A stretch of 64,000 bases of DNA from Microbacterium kyungheense (GCF_006783905.1 NZ_VFPE01000004.1:124001-188000), one strand, 5' to 3'; numbered from the stretch's first letter, positions 1-10,802 are shown. Numbers and translations: made by a program. Notes: a model not told the origin generated them from the sequence alone.

Positions 1-1
1 C

Positions 2-382
2 CACAACACGGTCGTCGTGTCGGTCATCGTCGCGATCGTCGCGGGCTTCGTGCCGTCGGACTATCTGTGGGACACCGTGTCGATCGGCACCCTGATGGCG
101 TTCATCGTGGTCGCGTTGGCGGTCATCGTGCTGCGGCGCACGAAGCCGGAACTCGAACGCCCGTTCCGCGTCCCCCTGTACCCGGTCGTGCCGATCCTCA
201 CGATCGCCGCGCGCGTGTACATCCTGTCGGGCCTCGCCGCCATCACGTGGGTGATCTTCGGCGTATGGATCGCGATCGTGCTGCTCTACTACTGGTTCTA
301 CGGGCGCCGGCACGCGACCCTCAACGACTACACGTCCGATGAGCAGATCGCCGAGCCGATCCGCCCCGAGGAGGAGCGGTGA
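2..382 (+). CDS. Amino acid permease (APC superfamily), C-terminal part only
   Basis: The frame is open from the left window edge, so the N-terminal part is missing. What remains (about 126 residues) holds roughly four hydrophobic segments and ends in a short cytoplasmic tail. The loop RRTKPELERPFRVPLYP is typical of APC-family amino acid/cation transporters (CAT and YfnA type), where an ERPFR-VP loop precedes the last helices. Function is inner-membrane uptake of amino acids; the substrate cannot be read. The stop overlaps the next gene by 4 bp (GTGA), so the permease and the universal stress protein are translationally coupled. Family assignment is fairly sure, substrate unknown. Confidence 0.8.
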   Translation, partial: HNTVVVSVIVAIVAGFVPSDYLWDTVSIGTLMAFIVVALAVIVLRRTKPELERPFRVPLYPVVPILTIAARVYILSGLAAITWVIFGVWIAIVLLYYWFYGRRHATLNDYTSDEQIAEPIRPEEER

Positions 383-1272
383 CGTACGTCGTCGGCTACG
401 GCCCACGGGGCGACGACCGCAGCGCCGTCGACCTGGCGTTCCAGTTCGCGCGGTCTCGGCCCGCGCCGGTCGTCGCCGTGTCAGTCGTGCCGCAGGGGTG
501 GGGCACACCGGTGGCGGCGGGGGTCGACCGCGAGTACGAGCAGTGGGCCGCCGCCGAGGGGCGGCAGAGCGCGCAGCTCGCGACCGCCGACTTCGCGCAT
601 CACCCCGGCCTCGCCGCCGAGGCGGTGTGGGTCGCAGGTCGCTCGGTGCCCGCGGCGCTCATCGACCAGGCGATGGCGAGGGATGCCGCGCTCATCGTGG
701 TCGGCTCCGCCGAAGAGGCCGAACCCGGCAGGGTGCGCCTGACGTCCAAGACGGACCGCCTCGTCCACTCCTCGCCGCTGCCGGTAGCGATCGCACCGCG
801 GAGCTACCGCACCACGAGCCGGGTCACCCGCGTGACGGTCGGCTTCCGTGACGACGACGGCAGCTGGTCGCTGCTGGACCGCGTGGCCGGGATCGCCCGC
901 GCGTCGGCGGCCCGCGTGCGCCTGGTCACGTTCCTCGTGGACCCGGCTCGTCGTCCGGTCACGACCGACGTCAGCCATGCACAGGCCCAGGTCATCGACG
1001 CGTGGATGACGCGGGCCGTCGCGGCGCAGGCCGAGGCCGTCGCCCACTTGCGGACGCTGGGGTTCGCCGACGACGAGATCGAGCACGGCATCTCGGCCGG
1101 TCCGCAGTGGCACGCCGCGGTGGCATCGGTCGGGTGGGCCGAGGGCGACATCCTGGTCGTCGGGTCGTCGTCCACGCATCGCCTGGCCCAGGTGTTCCTC
1201 GGCTCGAGCGCATCGAAGATCCTGCGCAACGCCCCCGTGCCCGTCGTGGTGGTGCCCGGCGCCGGCGCCTGA
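379..1272 (+). CDS. Universal stress protein, two tandem UspA domains
   Basis: A 297-residue protein with two UspA-like domains (about residues 1-140 and 150-297). Domain 2 ends in the nucleotide-binding pattern VVGSSSTHRLAQVFLGSSAS followed by VPVVVVPG, the G-2x-G-9x-G(S/T) type loop of ATP-binding Usp proteins; domain 1 has a weaker equivalent around VVGSAEEAEPGRVRLTS. Usp proteins are cytoplasmic and tied to stress survival; permease-Usp pairs are common in actinobacteria, where the Usp domain may sense ATP for the transporter. The GTG start overlaps the permease stop by 4 bp and no better start lies downstream. A second, single-domain Usp is at 51597-52127. Confidence 0.85.
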   Translation: MTYVVGYGPRGDDRSAVDLAFQFARSRPAPVVAVSVVPQGWGTPVAAGVDREYEQWAAAEGRQSAQLATADFAHHPGLAAEAVWVAGRSVPAALIDQAMARDAALIVVGSAEEAEPGRVRLTSKTDRLVHSSPLPVAIAPRSYRTTSRVTRVTVGFRDDDGSWSLLDRVAGIARASAARVRLVTFLVDPARRPVTTDVSHAQAQVIDAWMTRAVAAQAEAVAHLRTLGFADDEIEHGISAGPQWHAAVASVGWAEGDILVVGSSSTHRLAQVFLGSSASKILRNAPVPVVVVPGAGA

Positions 1273-1366
1273 CCTCGGGCGTCGGTTGCCTCTCTCCCCG
1301 TCCCCCGCCCCGCCCCGCCCGCCCCGCTGCGCCCGCCCCGCAGCGCTGCGCTCGCCCCGCTGCGCT

Positions 1367-1474
1367 CGCAGAATCGGATCCGCATCTGCGGACCGGGCCG
1401 GCGACACGCCGACCCCCGGCATCCCGAGACGGCGTGCCACCGCCGATCTCCGCTCCAGCGGATCCGATTCTGCG
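1367..1474. repeat. 17-bp perfect inverted repeat in a hyper-GC convergent gap
   Basis: Arms CGCAGAATCGGATCCGC (1367-1383) and its exact reverse complement (1458-1474) enclose 74 bp. The outer flanks are also partly complementary: C-rich blocks before 1367, G-rich blocks after 1474. The element sits between the end of the stress-protein gene and the end of the GH3 operon, so it could act as a bidirectional transcription barrier. Role is inferred only. Confidence 0.6.
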
Positions 1475-1479
1475 CACCG

Positions 1480-1569
1480 CCGGGCGGGCGCGGCGGGGCG
1501 GCCGGGCGGGCGCGGCCGGGCGGGCGCGGCCGGGCGGGCGCGGCGGGGCGGCCGGGCGGGCGCGGCGGG
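1480..1569. repeat. GC tandem repeat, unit close to CCGGGCGGGCGCGG
   Basis: About five head-to-tail copies of a 14-bp unit related to CCGGGCGGGCGCGG, some with an inserted CGGGG. It is almost pure G and C and lies between convergent genes. Copy number may vary between strains or be miscounted in assembly. No gene is seen in 1273-1658. Confidence 0.6.
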
Positions 1570-1604
1570 ACGGCCCCCGCGCAAATCACGGCGGCAGTGA
1601 CGAA

Positions 1605-1637
1605 GGATGCCGCACCGCGGGTCGCGGTGCGGCATCC
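1605..1637. terminator. Hairpin terminator of the GH3 operon
   Basis: Perfect 15-bp stem GGATGCCGCACCGCG / CGCGGTGCGGCATCC with a 3-nt loop, 21 bp beyond the GH3 stop codon. No clear U tract. It is one of several stems in the window built on GGATGCC. Confidence 0.75.
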
Positions 1638-1658
1638 GTTCGGCTGGAACGAGGGGAC

Positions 1659-3476
1659 CTACAGGGTGAGGCCGTGCCCGAAGCGGAACAGCGGGTCCTC
1701 GGTGTCGAACGGGACGTCGGGGCGCGAGGCCTCGACGGCCGCCATCGAGCGGGGGAGGTCGAACGGCAGACGCCCCTTGGCCGCGGCCGCGCCCGACAGG
1801 ACGTCGAGCAGGGCGGCCGAACTCGCACCCCAGTTGCCGACGACGGCGTGCGCGACCTCGACGATCGGCCCGAGGATCGCGGGCCGGTCGAGGAAGACGT
1901 CGACGACCGTCGGGACGGCGGCGGCGACCTCGGCGACATGCGCGACGGTCTCGGGCGCGAAGTCGAGCGAGCCGGCGTGGAAGAACGACTCGAAGCCGTT
2001 GCCGCGCTGCTCGTACGGCGCCTGCAGGCGCAGCACCGCGAGGTCGGCCTCGGCCGGCGTCGCGACGACGGTGCCGTACGCGGCCGCCGTCTCGGCGTCG
2101 ATGCCCTCGACGTAGAGCTTGACGCCCGTCGCGAAGGGCAGCACCGCGTCGCGGTTCGCGAGGATCGTGAGCGCGGCGCGCTGCGCGGCATCCCCCTCCG
2201 CACGGAATTCCGGCGAGCCCACGATGACGTCGGCCGCGTCGGCGTCGACGTATGGGTCCTCGAACAGGCCGAGCTCGAACTTCTCGCGCAGCAGGCGCCG
2301 GGCCGAGGCATCCACGCGCTCCTCGGCGATGCGGCCGTCCTCGACGAGCGCCACGAGCAGTTCGGGGCACGCCTCGCCGCCGAACTGGTCGGCGCCCGCG
2401 TCGATGATCTTCACCATGCGCTCTTCGCGGCTGAGGTGCTCCACGCCCCATGCCCGCGCCGGGAAGGGCTGGCCCATGATCTCGGCGTCGGTGACAAGGC
2501 CCCAGTCGGTGCAGACGACGCCGTCGAAGCCGTAGCGCTCACGCAGCAGACCCGTCAGCACCGACTTGTTGAAGCCGAAGCCGACCTCTTCGTACTCGGT
2601 GCCGACCGGCATGCCGTAGTACGGCATGACCTGGCGGACGCCGGCGGCGAAGGCGTCCTCGAAGGGCTTCAGGTGCAGCTCGAACTTTCTGCCCGGATAG
2701 ACCTGCTCGCGTCCGTATTCGAAGTGCGGGTCCTCGCCGTCCTGCTGCGGGCCGCCGCCCGGGAAGTGCTTGACCATCGCCGACACCGCGCCCGGGCCGA
2801 ACGACGCGCCGTTCTGGAAGCCGCGGATGTACGCGGCGCCGAGCTCGCCCGACACCTCCGCGTCCTCGCCGAACGTCTGCAGCTGCCGCGACCAGCGCGG
2901 CTCGGTGGCGAGGTCGACCTGCGGGTGCAGCGCCACGCGGATGCCGACCGCCGTGTACTCCTGTCGGGCGATGTCGCCGAAGCGCTCCACGAGCGCCGCG
3001 TCGCGGGTGGCGGCGAGGCCCAGCGTGTCGGGCCACTGCGAGAACGGCCCCGACAGCATCGCCGCACCGGGGTTGTCGGTGAAAGAGTGCCGCGGGTCAG
3101 TCGAGATCGTCACGGGGATGCCGAGACGAGTGGATGCCGCCAGCTCCTGCAGCGCGTTGTGCCAGCGTGCGATCGCACCGGCGGTGGGCGCCACACCCAG
3201 CAGGTTGAAGTGGTTCATGCGGCGCTCGAGCACGTACTCGCGGTTGGACGGCAGGCCGAACACGGGGTCGGCGTCGGCGAGCTCGCCGTCGGGGCCCATC
3301 GTGATCATGGTCTGGAAGAACAGACCGGCCTTCTCTTCCAGCGTCATCTCCGCCAGCAGCAGCTCGACGCGCTCTGCGACGGGAAGGCTCGCGTCGAGCC
3401 AGGGGCGCTCGGATGCGGCGGGTGCGGCATCCAGATCCGTCGTGCTTGCGCTGAGCGCAGTCGAAGCGTCGGTCAT
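1659..3476 (-). CDS. Glycoside hydrolase family 3 (beta-glucosidase-like)
   Basis: 605 residues. GH3 N-terminal barrel from about residue 35: ETEKAG-like start, KHFPGGG at 236-242, and the nucleophile region GFDGVVCTDWG, where D324 is the expected catalytic aspartate. The C-terminal alpha/beta domain runs from about 430 to 605. There is no signal peptide, so it acts in the cytoplasm on imported oligosaccharides or glycosides. ATG at 3476 shares one base with the stop of the upstream MFS gene (TGATG), indicating coupled translation. The N-terminal stretch ALSASTTDL is encoded by a REP-like sequence (3451-3470). Reading can be extended upstream without a stop, but that part is a shadow of the transporter gene. 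Substrate specificity cannot be told from sequence. Confidence 0.9.
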   Translation of the reverse strand: MTDASTALSASTTDLDAAPAASERPWLDASLPVAERVELLLAEMTLEEKAGLFFQTMITMGPDGELADADPVFGLPSNREYVLERRMNHFNLLGVAPTAGAIARWHNALQELAASTRLGIPVTISTDPRHSFTDNPGAAMLSGPFSQWPDTLGLAATRDAALVERFGDIARQEYTAVGIRVALHPQVDLATEPRWSRQLQTFGEDAEVSGELGAAYIRGFQNGASFGPGAVSAMVKHFPGGGPQQDGEDPHFEYGREQVYPGRKFELHLKPFEDAFAAGVRQVMPYYGMPVGTEYEEVGFGFNKSVLTGLLRERYGFDGVVCTDWGLVTDAEIMGQPFPARAWGVEHLSREERMVKIIDAGADQFGGEACPELLVALVEDGRIAEERVDASARRLLREKFELGLFEDPYVDADAADVIVGSPEFRAEGDAAQRAALTILANRDAVLPFATGVKLYVEGIDAETAAAYGTVVATPAEADLAVLRLQAPYEQRGNGFESFFHAGSLDFAPETVAHVAEVAAAVPTVVDVFLDRPAILGPIVEVAHAVVGNWGASSAALLDVLSGAAAAKGRLPFDLPRSMAAVEASRPDVPFDTEDPLFRFGHGLTL

Positions 3477-4780
3477 CACTTCACTCCCTTGATGCGGTAG
3501 ACGAGCACGGCGCCCGCGAGGGCCACGAGCGCGCCGAAGAGGTAGTAGACGGTGTAGCCACCGAGCGGCGTTGCGGCGCCCAGCGCGATGATGCCGGGAG
3601 CGATCGCCGGCGCGATCGACTGCGGCAGCGCGTTGGCGATGTTGAGCACGCCGAGGTCCTTCGCGGTGTCTTCGGGGTTGGGCAGCACCTCGGTCGCGAG
3701 GGCCAGGTCGACCGAGAAGAACGAGCCGGCGCCGAAGCCGATGATCGCCTGCGCGACGATCAGCGTCGGCACGTCGGGCGCGAACGCGAGCAGCACGAGG
3801 CCGACCACCATGACGCCGCCGGCGACGGCGACGAACGGGCGGCGCTTGCCGACTCTGTCGGAGAGGAACCCGCCGAGCGGCGACGAGATCATCATGGCGG
3901 CCATCGACGCGAGGTTCGCGAGGAGGATCGTCGTGATGGCGGTCTGCTCGTCGAGCTGGAACTTCTCGGTCAGGTAGAACGGCAGGAAGGTCGCGATGCC
4001 GGCGTAGCCGAACATCACGAAGAACTTCGTCAGCCACGTCCAGCCGAAGTCGGGGTGCTTGGCCGGGTTGAAGACGAACGAGCCGAAGAACTGACCGACG
4101 GTGAACCGGTCGGCGGGCTTGTCGGTGCGGACGCGGTCCTTGAGGACCAGGACGAACAGCACCGCGAGGACGGTCGCGATCGCCGACGGGACGACGAAGC
4201 GGGCGAAGTCCTCGGACAGGAAGTTGGTGAGGAACGTGCCGCCCAGGATGCCCAGCGGCGTGGTGATCCCGACGATGCCCGACACCTTGCCGCGGCTGGC
4301 CACCGGCACCTGGTCGGGGAGCGTGGCGTTGGCGGCTGCGAGCACCGCGTTCATCGCGGCCTGAACGATGCACCACGCGATGAGGACGACCCACACCGAC
4401 GTCGCGACGCCGATCAGGAGGAAGCCGCCGAGACCGACGATCGCACCGCCGAGGATCCACGGCCGGCGCATGCCGAAGCGCGAGGTGGTGCGGTCAGAAA
4501 GGCGGCCGGCGAGCGGGTTCGCGATGAGGGCGAACAGCGCGCCGACGCCGAGCACCAGGCCGAGGCTGCCGGTGGCCGCCTCGGTGGACGGCGAGATGTG
4601 CTGGATCTTGAACGCCATCGACACCATGACCGGCGTGAGCAATGCGAGATAGACGCCGAAGTTCACCGCGGCGAGCCCGGGCGTGTAGCCGCGCGGGGTC
4701 CTGCCGGGTGTGGTTCCCGGCGCCTTGAAGCCGGTGGTGCCGGCGGCCGCGGCCGTCGCGGCGGAAGACAGCTCTGTCAT
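3476..4780 (-). CDS. MFS sugar/glycoside transporter
   Basis: 434 residues with about 12 predicted membrane segments. The loop GRLSDRTTSRFGMRRPW is the MFS signature between helices 2 and 3, and SDRVGKRRP repeats it in the second half. It resembles GPH/SLC45-like sugar porters. It is first gene of a two-gene operon with the GH3 enzyme, so it probably brings in the glycoside that GH3 hydrolyses. ATG at 4780 has a good ribosome site (AGAGGA, 8 nt upstream). A reverse-strand -10-like TATTCT (4835-4840) lies beside two TetR-type operators, suggesting control by the divergent regulator at 4908. Confidence 0.85.
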   Translation of the reverse strand: MTELSSAATAAAAGTTGFKAPGTTPGRTPRGYTPGLAAVNFGVYLALLTPVMVSMAFKIQHISPSTEAATGSLGLVLGVGALFALIANPLAGRLSDRTTSRFGMRRPWILGGAIVGLGGFLLIGVATSVWVVLIAWCIVQAAMNAVLAAANATLPDQVPVASRGKVSGIVGITTPLGILGGTFLTNFLSEDFARFVVPSAIATVLAVLFVLVLKDRVRTDKPADRFTVGQFFGSFVFNPAKHPDFGWTWLTKFFVMFGYAGIATFLPFYLTEKFQLDEQTAITTILLANLASMAAMMISSPLGGFLSDRVGKRRPFVAVAGGVMVVGLVLLAFAPDVPTLIVAQAIIGFGAGSFFSVDLALATEVLPNPEDTAKDLGVLNIANALPQSIAPAIAPGIIALGAATPLGGYTVYYLFGALVALAGAVLVYRIKGVK

Positions 4781-4850
4781 CGGAGTCCTCTCTCAGGTGC
4801 GACGCGCGGCGGCTGTGCCGGGCGTCGATTCACGAGAATACATGAAACCC

Positions 4851-4886
4851 GACCGTTTGGTAACTGAAGTCTGACCGATCGGTAAT
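4851..4886. promoter_or_regulatory. Two TetR-type operators in the divergent promoter
   Basis: GACCGTTTGGTAAC (4851-4864) and TGACCGATCGGTAAT (4872-4886) share ACCG-N2-GGTAA with centres about 21 bp apart; the second has a perfect ACCGATCGGT core. They lie between the MFS start (4780) and the tandem-TetR start (4908); the right site overlaps the probable -35 region of the regulator, whose -10 is TACACT (4896-4901). This suggests repression of both directions. Confidence 0.7.
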
Positions 4887-4907
4887 CGGGCTCGCTACAC
4901 TGGACGC

Positions 4908-6188
4908 GTGACGACGATCTCGGTGCCGGGAACGGCTCGCAGTGCACAGGCCGAGCGCACGCGCGCGGCCATCGTCGCCGCCGCTCACGACCTCTTCGTG
5001 GCGCACGGGTACCGCGCGTCGTCGCTGCGCGACGTCGCCGCCGCCGCGGGGATCAGCCATCCCGGCCTGCTGCGGCACTTCGCCACGAAGGACGCGCTGC
5101 TCGCCGAGGTCGTCGACTCGTTCGAGCGCGACAACGAGCTCGTCCTCCTCGAGCAGCTGGCCGCCGACGAACCGGGAACACTCGGGTACAGCGTGATCGC
5201 CGAGCGCAATGCCACCGTGCCCGGCTACCTGCCGCTGTTCGCCGCGCTCACCGGCGAGGCATCCAGTCCCCGTCATCCCGCGCACGCGATCGTGCGCGAC
5301 CGGTACGCGCGGCTGCGCGAGCTGTCGGTGGACGCCATCGAAGAGGCCATGGCGCAGGACACCGTGTCGCAGGGGCGCGATGCCGCCGGCGAGGCCGTCC
5401 GCATCGCCGCCGCGTGGGACGGCCTGCAGCTGCTGGGCCAGTACCTGCCCGACCGCGTCGACGTCGTCTCGGCGCTGCAGGTGTACGAAGACGCGCTGGC
5501 GCTGCCGGTCGGCTGGCGCGAGGCCGACGATCCGGTACCGTCCGATGTCGCCGTGGCCGTCCCGTCGATGCCGTCGTTCGCTTCACCCGACGACGGCGAC
5601 CGGCTCGGCTACAAGGTCGGTCGTGAGCGACGCGCCAAGATCCTCGACGGTGCGACCGCGCTGTTCGCCCAGGAGGGCTACGGAGACACGAGCCTGCGCG
5701 ACATCGCCGCCCGGGTCGGGGTGTCGAAGTCGACCCTGCTGCACCACTACGGCTCGAAGGAGGAGCTGCTGAGCGCGGTGCTCAGCGACCGCGACCGCCT
5801 CATCGAGTCGCGAGGGTCGTACGTGCGGGCCGCGCGCGCGGCGGACGAGCTGCGAAACCTCCCGCTCGGGGCCGCCGAGAACACGGCATCCGCGCCGGGT
5901 CTCATCGAGGTGTACGCCGTGCTGTCGTGCGAGGCGGTGCCGGCCGACCATCCCGCCCACGCCTACTTCGAGCAGCGCTTCGGCGACGTGATCGACCACT
6001 TCGCCGCGCTGTTCCGCGCGGCCCAGCAGGACGGCGACCTGCCGTCGCACCGCGACCCCGAGTTCGAGGCCGTGTGGCTCACCGCGCTGTGGGACGGACT
6101 GCAGTACCAGTGGCTGTACGACCGTTCGTCAGTCGACGTGGCGGCCCAGCTGACCGCGCACCTCGACGACGTGCTGCCGCGTCGCTGA
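4908..6188 (+). CDS. Tandem TetR-type regulator (two complete HTH units in one protein)
   Basis: 426 residues, about twice the usual TetR length. Unit 1 has an HTH at about residues 10-65 (SLRDVAAAAGISHPGLLRHF); unit 2 has a second HTH at about 225-285 (SLRDIAARVGVSKSTLLHHY). Each is followed by a TetR-like ligand domain containing AAWDGLQ and TALWDGLQ. The fused protein could bind DNA as an intramolecular pseudo-dimer. -10 TACACT ends 6 nt before the GTG, so the mRNA is probably leaderless. It is divergent from the MFS-GH3 operon and two operators lie between, so it most likely represses that operon and itself. Ligand unknown. Confidence 0.85.
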   Translation: MTTISVPGTARSAQAERTRAAIVAAAHDLFVAHGYRASSLRDVAAAAGISHPGLLRHFATKDALLAEVVDSFERDNELVLLEQLAADEPGTLGYSVIAERNATVPGYLPLFAALTGEASSPRHPAHAIVRDRYARLRELSVDAIEEAMAQDTVSQGRDAAGEAVRIAAAWDGLQLLGQYLPDRVDVVSALQVYEDALALPVGWREADDPVPSDVAVAVPSMPSFASPDDGDRLGYKVGRERRAKILDGATALFAQEGYGDTSLRDIAARVGVSKSTLLHHYGSKEELLSAVLSDRDRLIESRGSYVRAARAADELRNLPLGAAENTASAPGLIEVYAVLSCEAVPADHPAHAYFEQRFGDVIDHFAALFRAAQQDGDLPSHRDPEFEAVWLTALWDGLQYQWLYDRSSVDVAAQLTAHLDDVLPRR

Positions 6189-6214
6189 CGCCGCCGGCCG
6201 GCCCGGCGGCGAGA

Positions 6215-8242
<2,028 letters not shown>

Positions 8243-8345
8243 CTGTCCCAGGGTAGCCGCGGCATCCGACGCGACACCCGCCGCCGCCGTCCCGGTGCAG
8301 AACCCGGGCGCCGGCTCCTGCGCAGCACCACTGTGGAGGAACCGA

Positions 8346-8882
8346 TCAGCACCACTTCGCGACGATCGCGTCGATGACGGTGCGGTTGCGGTTCGTCGCC
8401 ACGCCGAGCAGCTTCGCCGCCCCCAGCGGATCGACCTGTCCTGCCTGGTACGCGGGGCCGAGCAGCGCGTGGGCGGTGCGTCCGCGCACGACCATCCCGC
8501 CCGCCTCCGATGCCAGGCCCTCGATCTTCGCGACGGTCGCGGCCGGCAGCTCGTCCTTCATGAGGTAGATGTAGTGCCGTGCGAGCTCGGGATGCTCGTC
8601 GCCGAGCGTCGCCGCCTCCGCCGCGATCGCCGCCACCTCGGCCGCTGTGAACACCATCGTGGGCACCTCGAACCCGCGGTCCTCGGCGAAGGCGCCCTCG
8701 AGCAGCGCCTCGATCTTCGCCCGCGAGCGCATCGGCGTGGTGAACCGCACGTTGCCGGTGTTGATGTGCGTCTCGACGTCGTCGAACCCGGCGGCCTCGA
8801 CGACGCGCCTGATGTCGTCCTTCGCGAACTTGCGGTTCGCCCCGAGGTTGATCGCGCGCAGGAAGGCCACGTAGGTCGGCAT
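8346..8882 (-). CDS. DUF1697 family protein
   Basis: 178 residues from the ATG at 8882. The start [14 protein letters not shown] and the following HINTGNVRF match the DUF1697 family (usually MxxYVALLRGINVGG and YINSGNVVF). Function of the family is unknown; it is a small cytoplasmic protein. A start 30 bp upstream (8912) is possible in frame, but the family normally begins at MPTYV. Divergent from the SDR gene at 8989. Confidence 0.8.
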   Translation of the reverse strand: MPTYVAFLRAINLGANRKFAKDDIRRVVEAAGFDDVETHINTGNVRFTTPMRSRAKIEALLEGAFAEDRGFEVPTMVFTAAEVAAIAAEAATLGDEHPELARHYIYLMKDELPAATVAKIEGLASEAGGMVVRGRTAHALLGPAYQAGQVDPLGAAKLLGVATNRNRTVIDAIVAKWC

Positions 8883-8988
8883 ACCGCCATCATCCGCTAT
8901 GGTCGTGCTCATGCAATGCCTGTGACTTCGTCCTCACCGAAACGAAGAAGGTGGATGCCGCACCCCGGCGTCCCTGAAAGGCACACGC

Positions 8989-9864
8989 ATGTACCCCCGG
9001 ACCTCCCTGCCGCTGCGCGGCAAGACCGCCCTCGTCACCGGCGTCTCGCGCCGGAAGGGCATCGGCTTCGCCGTCGCCTCCGAGTTCGCCCGGCTCGGCG
9101 CCGACGTGTTCGTCCACCACTACTCGCCGCACGACGCCGACCAGCCGTGGGGCACGGATTCTCTCGACGCCGTGCGCGACGGTCTGCGCACGCAGCTGGC
9201 ACCGGGTGCGCAGCTCGGCGACATCGCTGCGGACCTGCGCGACGCGGCATCCATCCCCCGCGTCATCGCGTCCGCACGCGGGCTGACCGGGCGCCTGGAC
9301 ATCCTCGTCTGCAACCAGGCGCTGTCAGGCGGCGACGGCTCGATCCTCGACATGACCGCCGAGCGGCTCGATGCGCACTGGCAGACCAACGCGCGCTCGA
9401 CGCTGCTGCTGACACGCGAGTTCGCCACCCTGCACGCCGGCGCGAAGGGTGCCGAGCGCCTGCCGGGCGAGCGCATCGGCCGCTCCGAGCCGTTCGCCGA
9501 GCCGACCGGGCGCGTGTTCTGGATGACGTCGGGGCAGCTGCACGGGCCGATGCGCGGCGAGGTCGCGTACGCCGCCAGCAAGGCGGCGCTGGCCGGGGTC
9601 ACCCCGACGGTCGCCGCCGAGCTGCTCGATCTCGGGATCATCCTCAACACGATCGACCCGGGCCCGGTCAACACCGGGTACCTCGATCCCGAGACCGCCG
9701 ACCGCCCGCTCGACGAGATCCAGGCGTTCGTGCGCAGCACGCCGTTCGGACGATTCGGCGAGCCCGCCGATCCGGCGCGACTCATCGCGTGGCTGTCGAC
9801 GGACGCCGGTGCCTGGGTCGTCGGCCAGGTGCTCTCGACCGACGGCGGCATGCGCCTCGCCTGA
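8989..9864 (+). CDS. SDR family oxidoreductase
   Basis: 291 residues with a Rossmann nucleotide site TGVSRRKGIG (residues 17-26), a CNQA motif at the position of the usual NNAG, and the catalytic YAASK motif. The C-terminal GWVVGQVLSTDGG-like segment (AWVVGQVLSTDGG) is typical of classical SDRs related to FabG. It reduces or oxidises an alcohol/carbonyl with NAD(P)H; substrate unknown. GAAAGG upstream of ATG is a plausible ribosome site. It converges on a second SDR gene (10022-10789) across a gap holding paired dyads. Confidence 0.85.
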   Translation: MYPRTSLPLRGKTALVTGVSRRKGIGFAVASEFARLGADVFVHHYSPHDADQPWGTDSLDAVRDGLRTQLAPGAQLGDIAADLRDAASIPRVIASARGLTGRLDILVCNQALSGGDGSILDMTAERLDAHWQTNARSTLLLTREFATLHAGAKGAERLPGERIGRSEPFAEPTGRVFWMTSGQLHGPMRGEVAYAASKAALAGVTPTVAAELLDLGIILNTIDPGPVNTGYLDPETADRPLDEIQAFVRSTPFGRFGEPADPARLIAWLSTDAGAWVVGQVLSTDGGMRLA

Positions 9865-9930
9865 GCGCGGCTCGCCTGGCCCGACCGCCGGCGCCCGGCC
9901 GCCGGCACCCGGCCGCCGGCATCCAATCCT

Positions 9931-10010
9931 CAGAACAGGTGTTCTGGCGAGTACAGGACGGATCCTGCGACAACGGTCCTCCGTTCGCCGGAACACCTGT
10001 TCTGGCGAAC
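9931..10010. repeat. Paired GAAC-N4-GTTC dyads between convergent SDR genes
   Basis: CAGAACAGGTGTTC (9931-9944) and its exact reverse complement (9991-10004) form a 14-bp inverted repeat. Each copy is itself a dyad with GAAC-N4-GTTC spacing. The second lies in a 28-bp near-perfect palindrome (9983-10010), arms beginning GTTCGCC and ending GGCGAAC. The spacing matches actinobacterial/Bacillus LexA (SOS) boxes, but the site is between two gene ends, so a terminator role is equally possible. Just upstream (about 9888-9923) lie three CCGCCGGC-type tandem units. Confidence 0.55.
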
Positions 10011-10021
10011 GGGATGCGGGC

Positions 10022-10789
10022 TCAGTACAGCGTGAAGCCGCCGTCGATCGTCACGATCGAGCCGGTCATGAACGACGACGCCTCGCTCGCGAGGAACACG
10101 GCGGCCGGACCGAGCTCGTGCGGTTCGCCGGCGCGCTTCATCGGCGCGGGATCGACGCACCACGGCTTGTACTCGGGCTCGTACACCGGAGACATCTCGG
10201 TGTGGATGTACCCGGGCGCGATCGCGTTGACGCGGATGCCGAGCGGCGCCCACTCGGCGGCGAGCCCCCTCGTCATCTGATGCACCGCGGCCTTCGAGGT
10301 GAGGTACGAGATCTGCCGGCGCGGCTGGTTGACGATCTCGGCCGACATCGAGCCGATGTTGACGATCGTGCCGCCGCCGCGCGCGGCCATGCGGCGGCCG
10401 ACGGCGCGGGAGCAGTACCAGACGCCGTCGACGTTGGTCGCCAGCACGTCGCGCCACACGTCGTCGCCGACGTCGAGGGCCGCGCCGCCGACACTGATGC
10501 CGGCGTTGTTCACCAGCACGTCGATCTCGCCGAACCGGTCGCTCACCTCGGCGACCGCACGTTCCACGTCGGCGGCATCCGAGACCTCGAGGCGGACCCC
10601 GAAGGAGTGGATGCCGGCGGCCCGAAGCTCCTCGGCGGCGCGCTGCGCCGCCTCGTCGGTGCGGGCGGTGACCGCGACCGCGGCACCCGCTTCGCCCAGC
10701 GCCTGCGCGATCGCGCGGCCGATGCCGCGGCTGCCGCCGGTCACGAGCGCGACCTTGCCCGTCAGCGCGAACGAATCCATGACCGTCAT
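10022..10789 (-). CDS. SDR family oxidoreductase (FabG-like)
   Basis: 255 residues: TGGSRGIGRA nucleotide site near the N-terminus, NNAGIS, IGSMSAE with the catalytic serine, and YLTSK as active-site Tyr/Lys. The closing FMTGSIVTIDGGFTLY is a standard SDR C-terminus. Cytoplasmic NAD(P)-dependent dehydrogenase; the substrate is not evident. ATG at 10789 follows a strong ribosome site (GGGAGGAG), better than upstream in-frame starts. It lies 13 nt after the DUF3516 helicase stop and is probably co-transcribed with it. Confidence 0.88.
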   Translation of the reverse strand: MTVMDSFALTGKVALVTGGSRGIGRAIAQALGEAGAAVAVTARTDEAAQRAAEELRAAGIHSFGVRLEVSDAADVERAVAEVSDRFGEIDVLVNNAGISVGGAALDVGDDVWRDVLATNVDGVWYCSRAVGRRMAARGGGTIVNIGSMSAEIVNQPRRQISYLTSKAAVHQMTRGLAAEWAPLGIRVNAIAPGYIHTEMSPVYEPEYKPWCVDPAPMKRAGEPHELGPAAVFLASEASSFMTGSIVTIDGGFTLY

Positions 10790-10802
10790 CGCGGTCTCCT
10801 CC

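Noticed and set aside
1659..4460. A 933-residue frame fusing GH3 to upstream sequence
   Set aside because: The first ~328 residues are a shadow of the MFS gene; GH3 begins at 3476 with a TGATG overlap.
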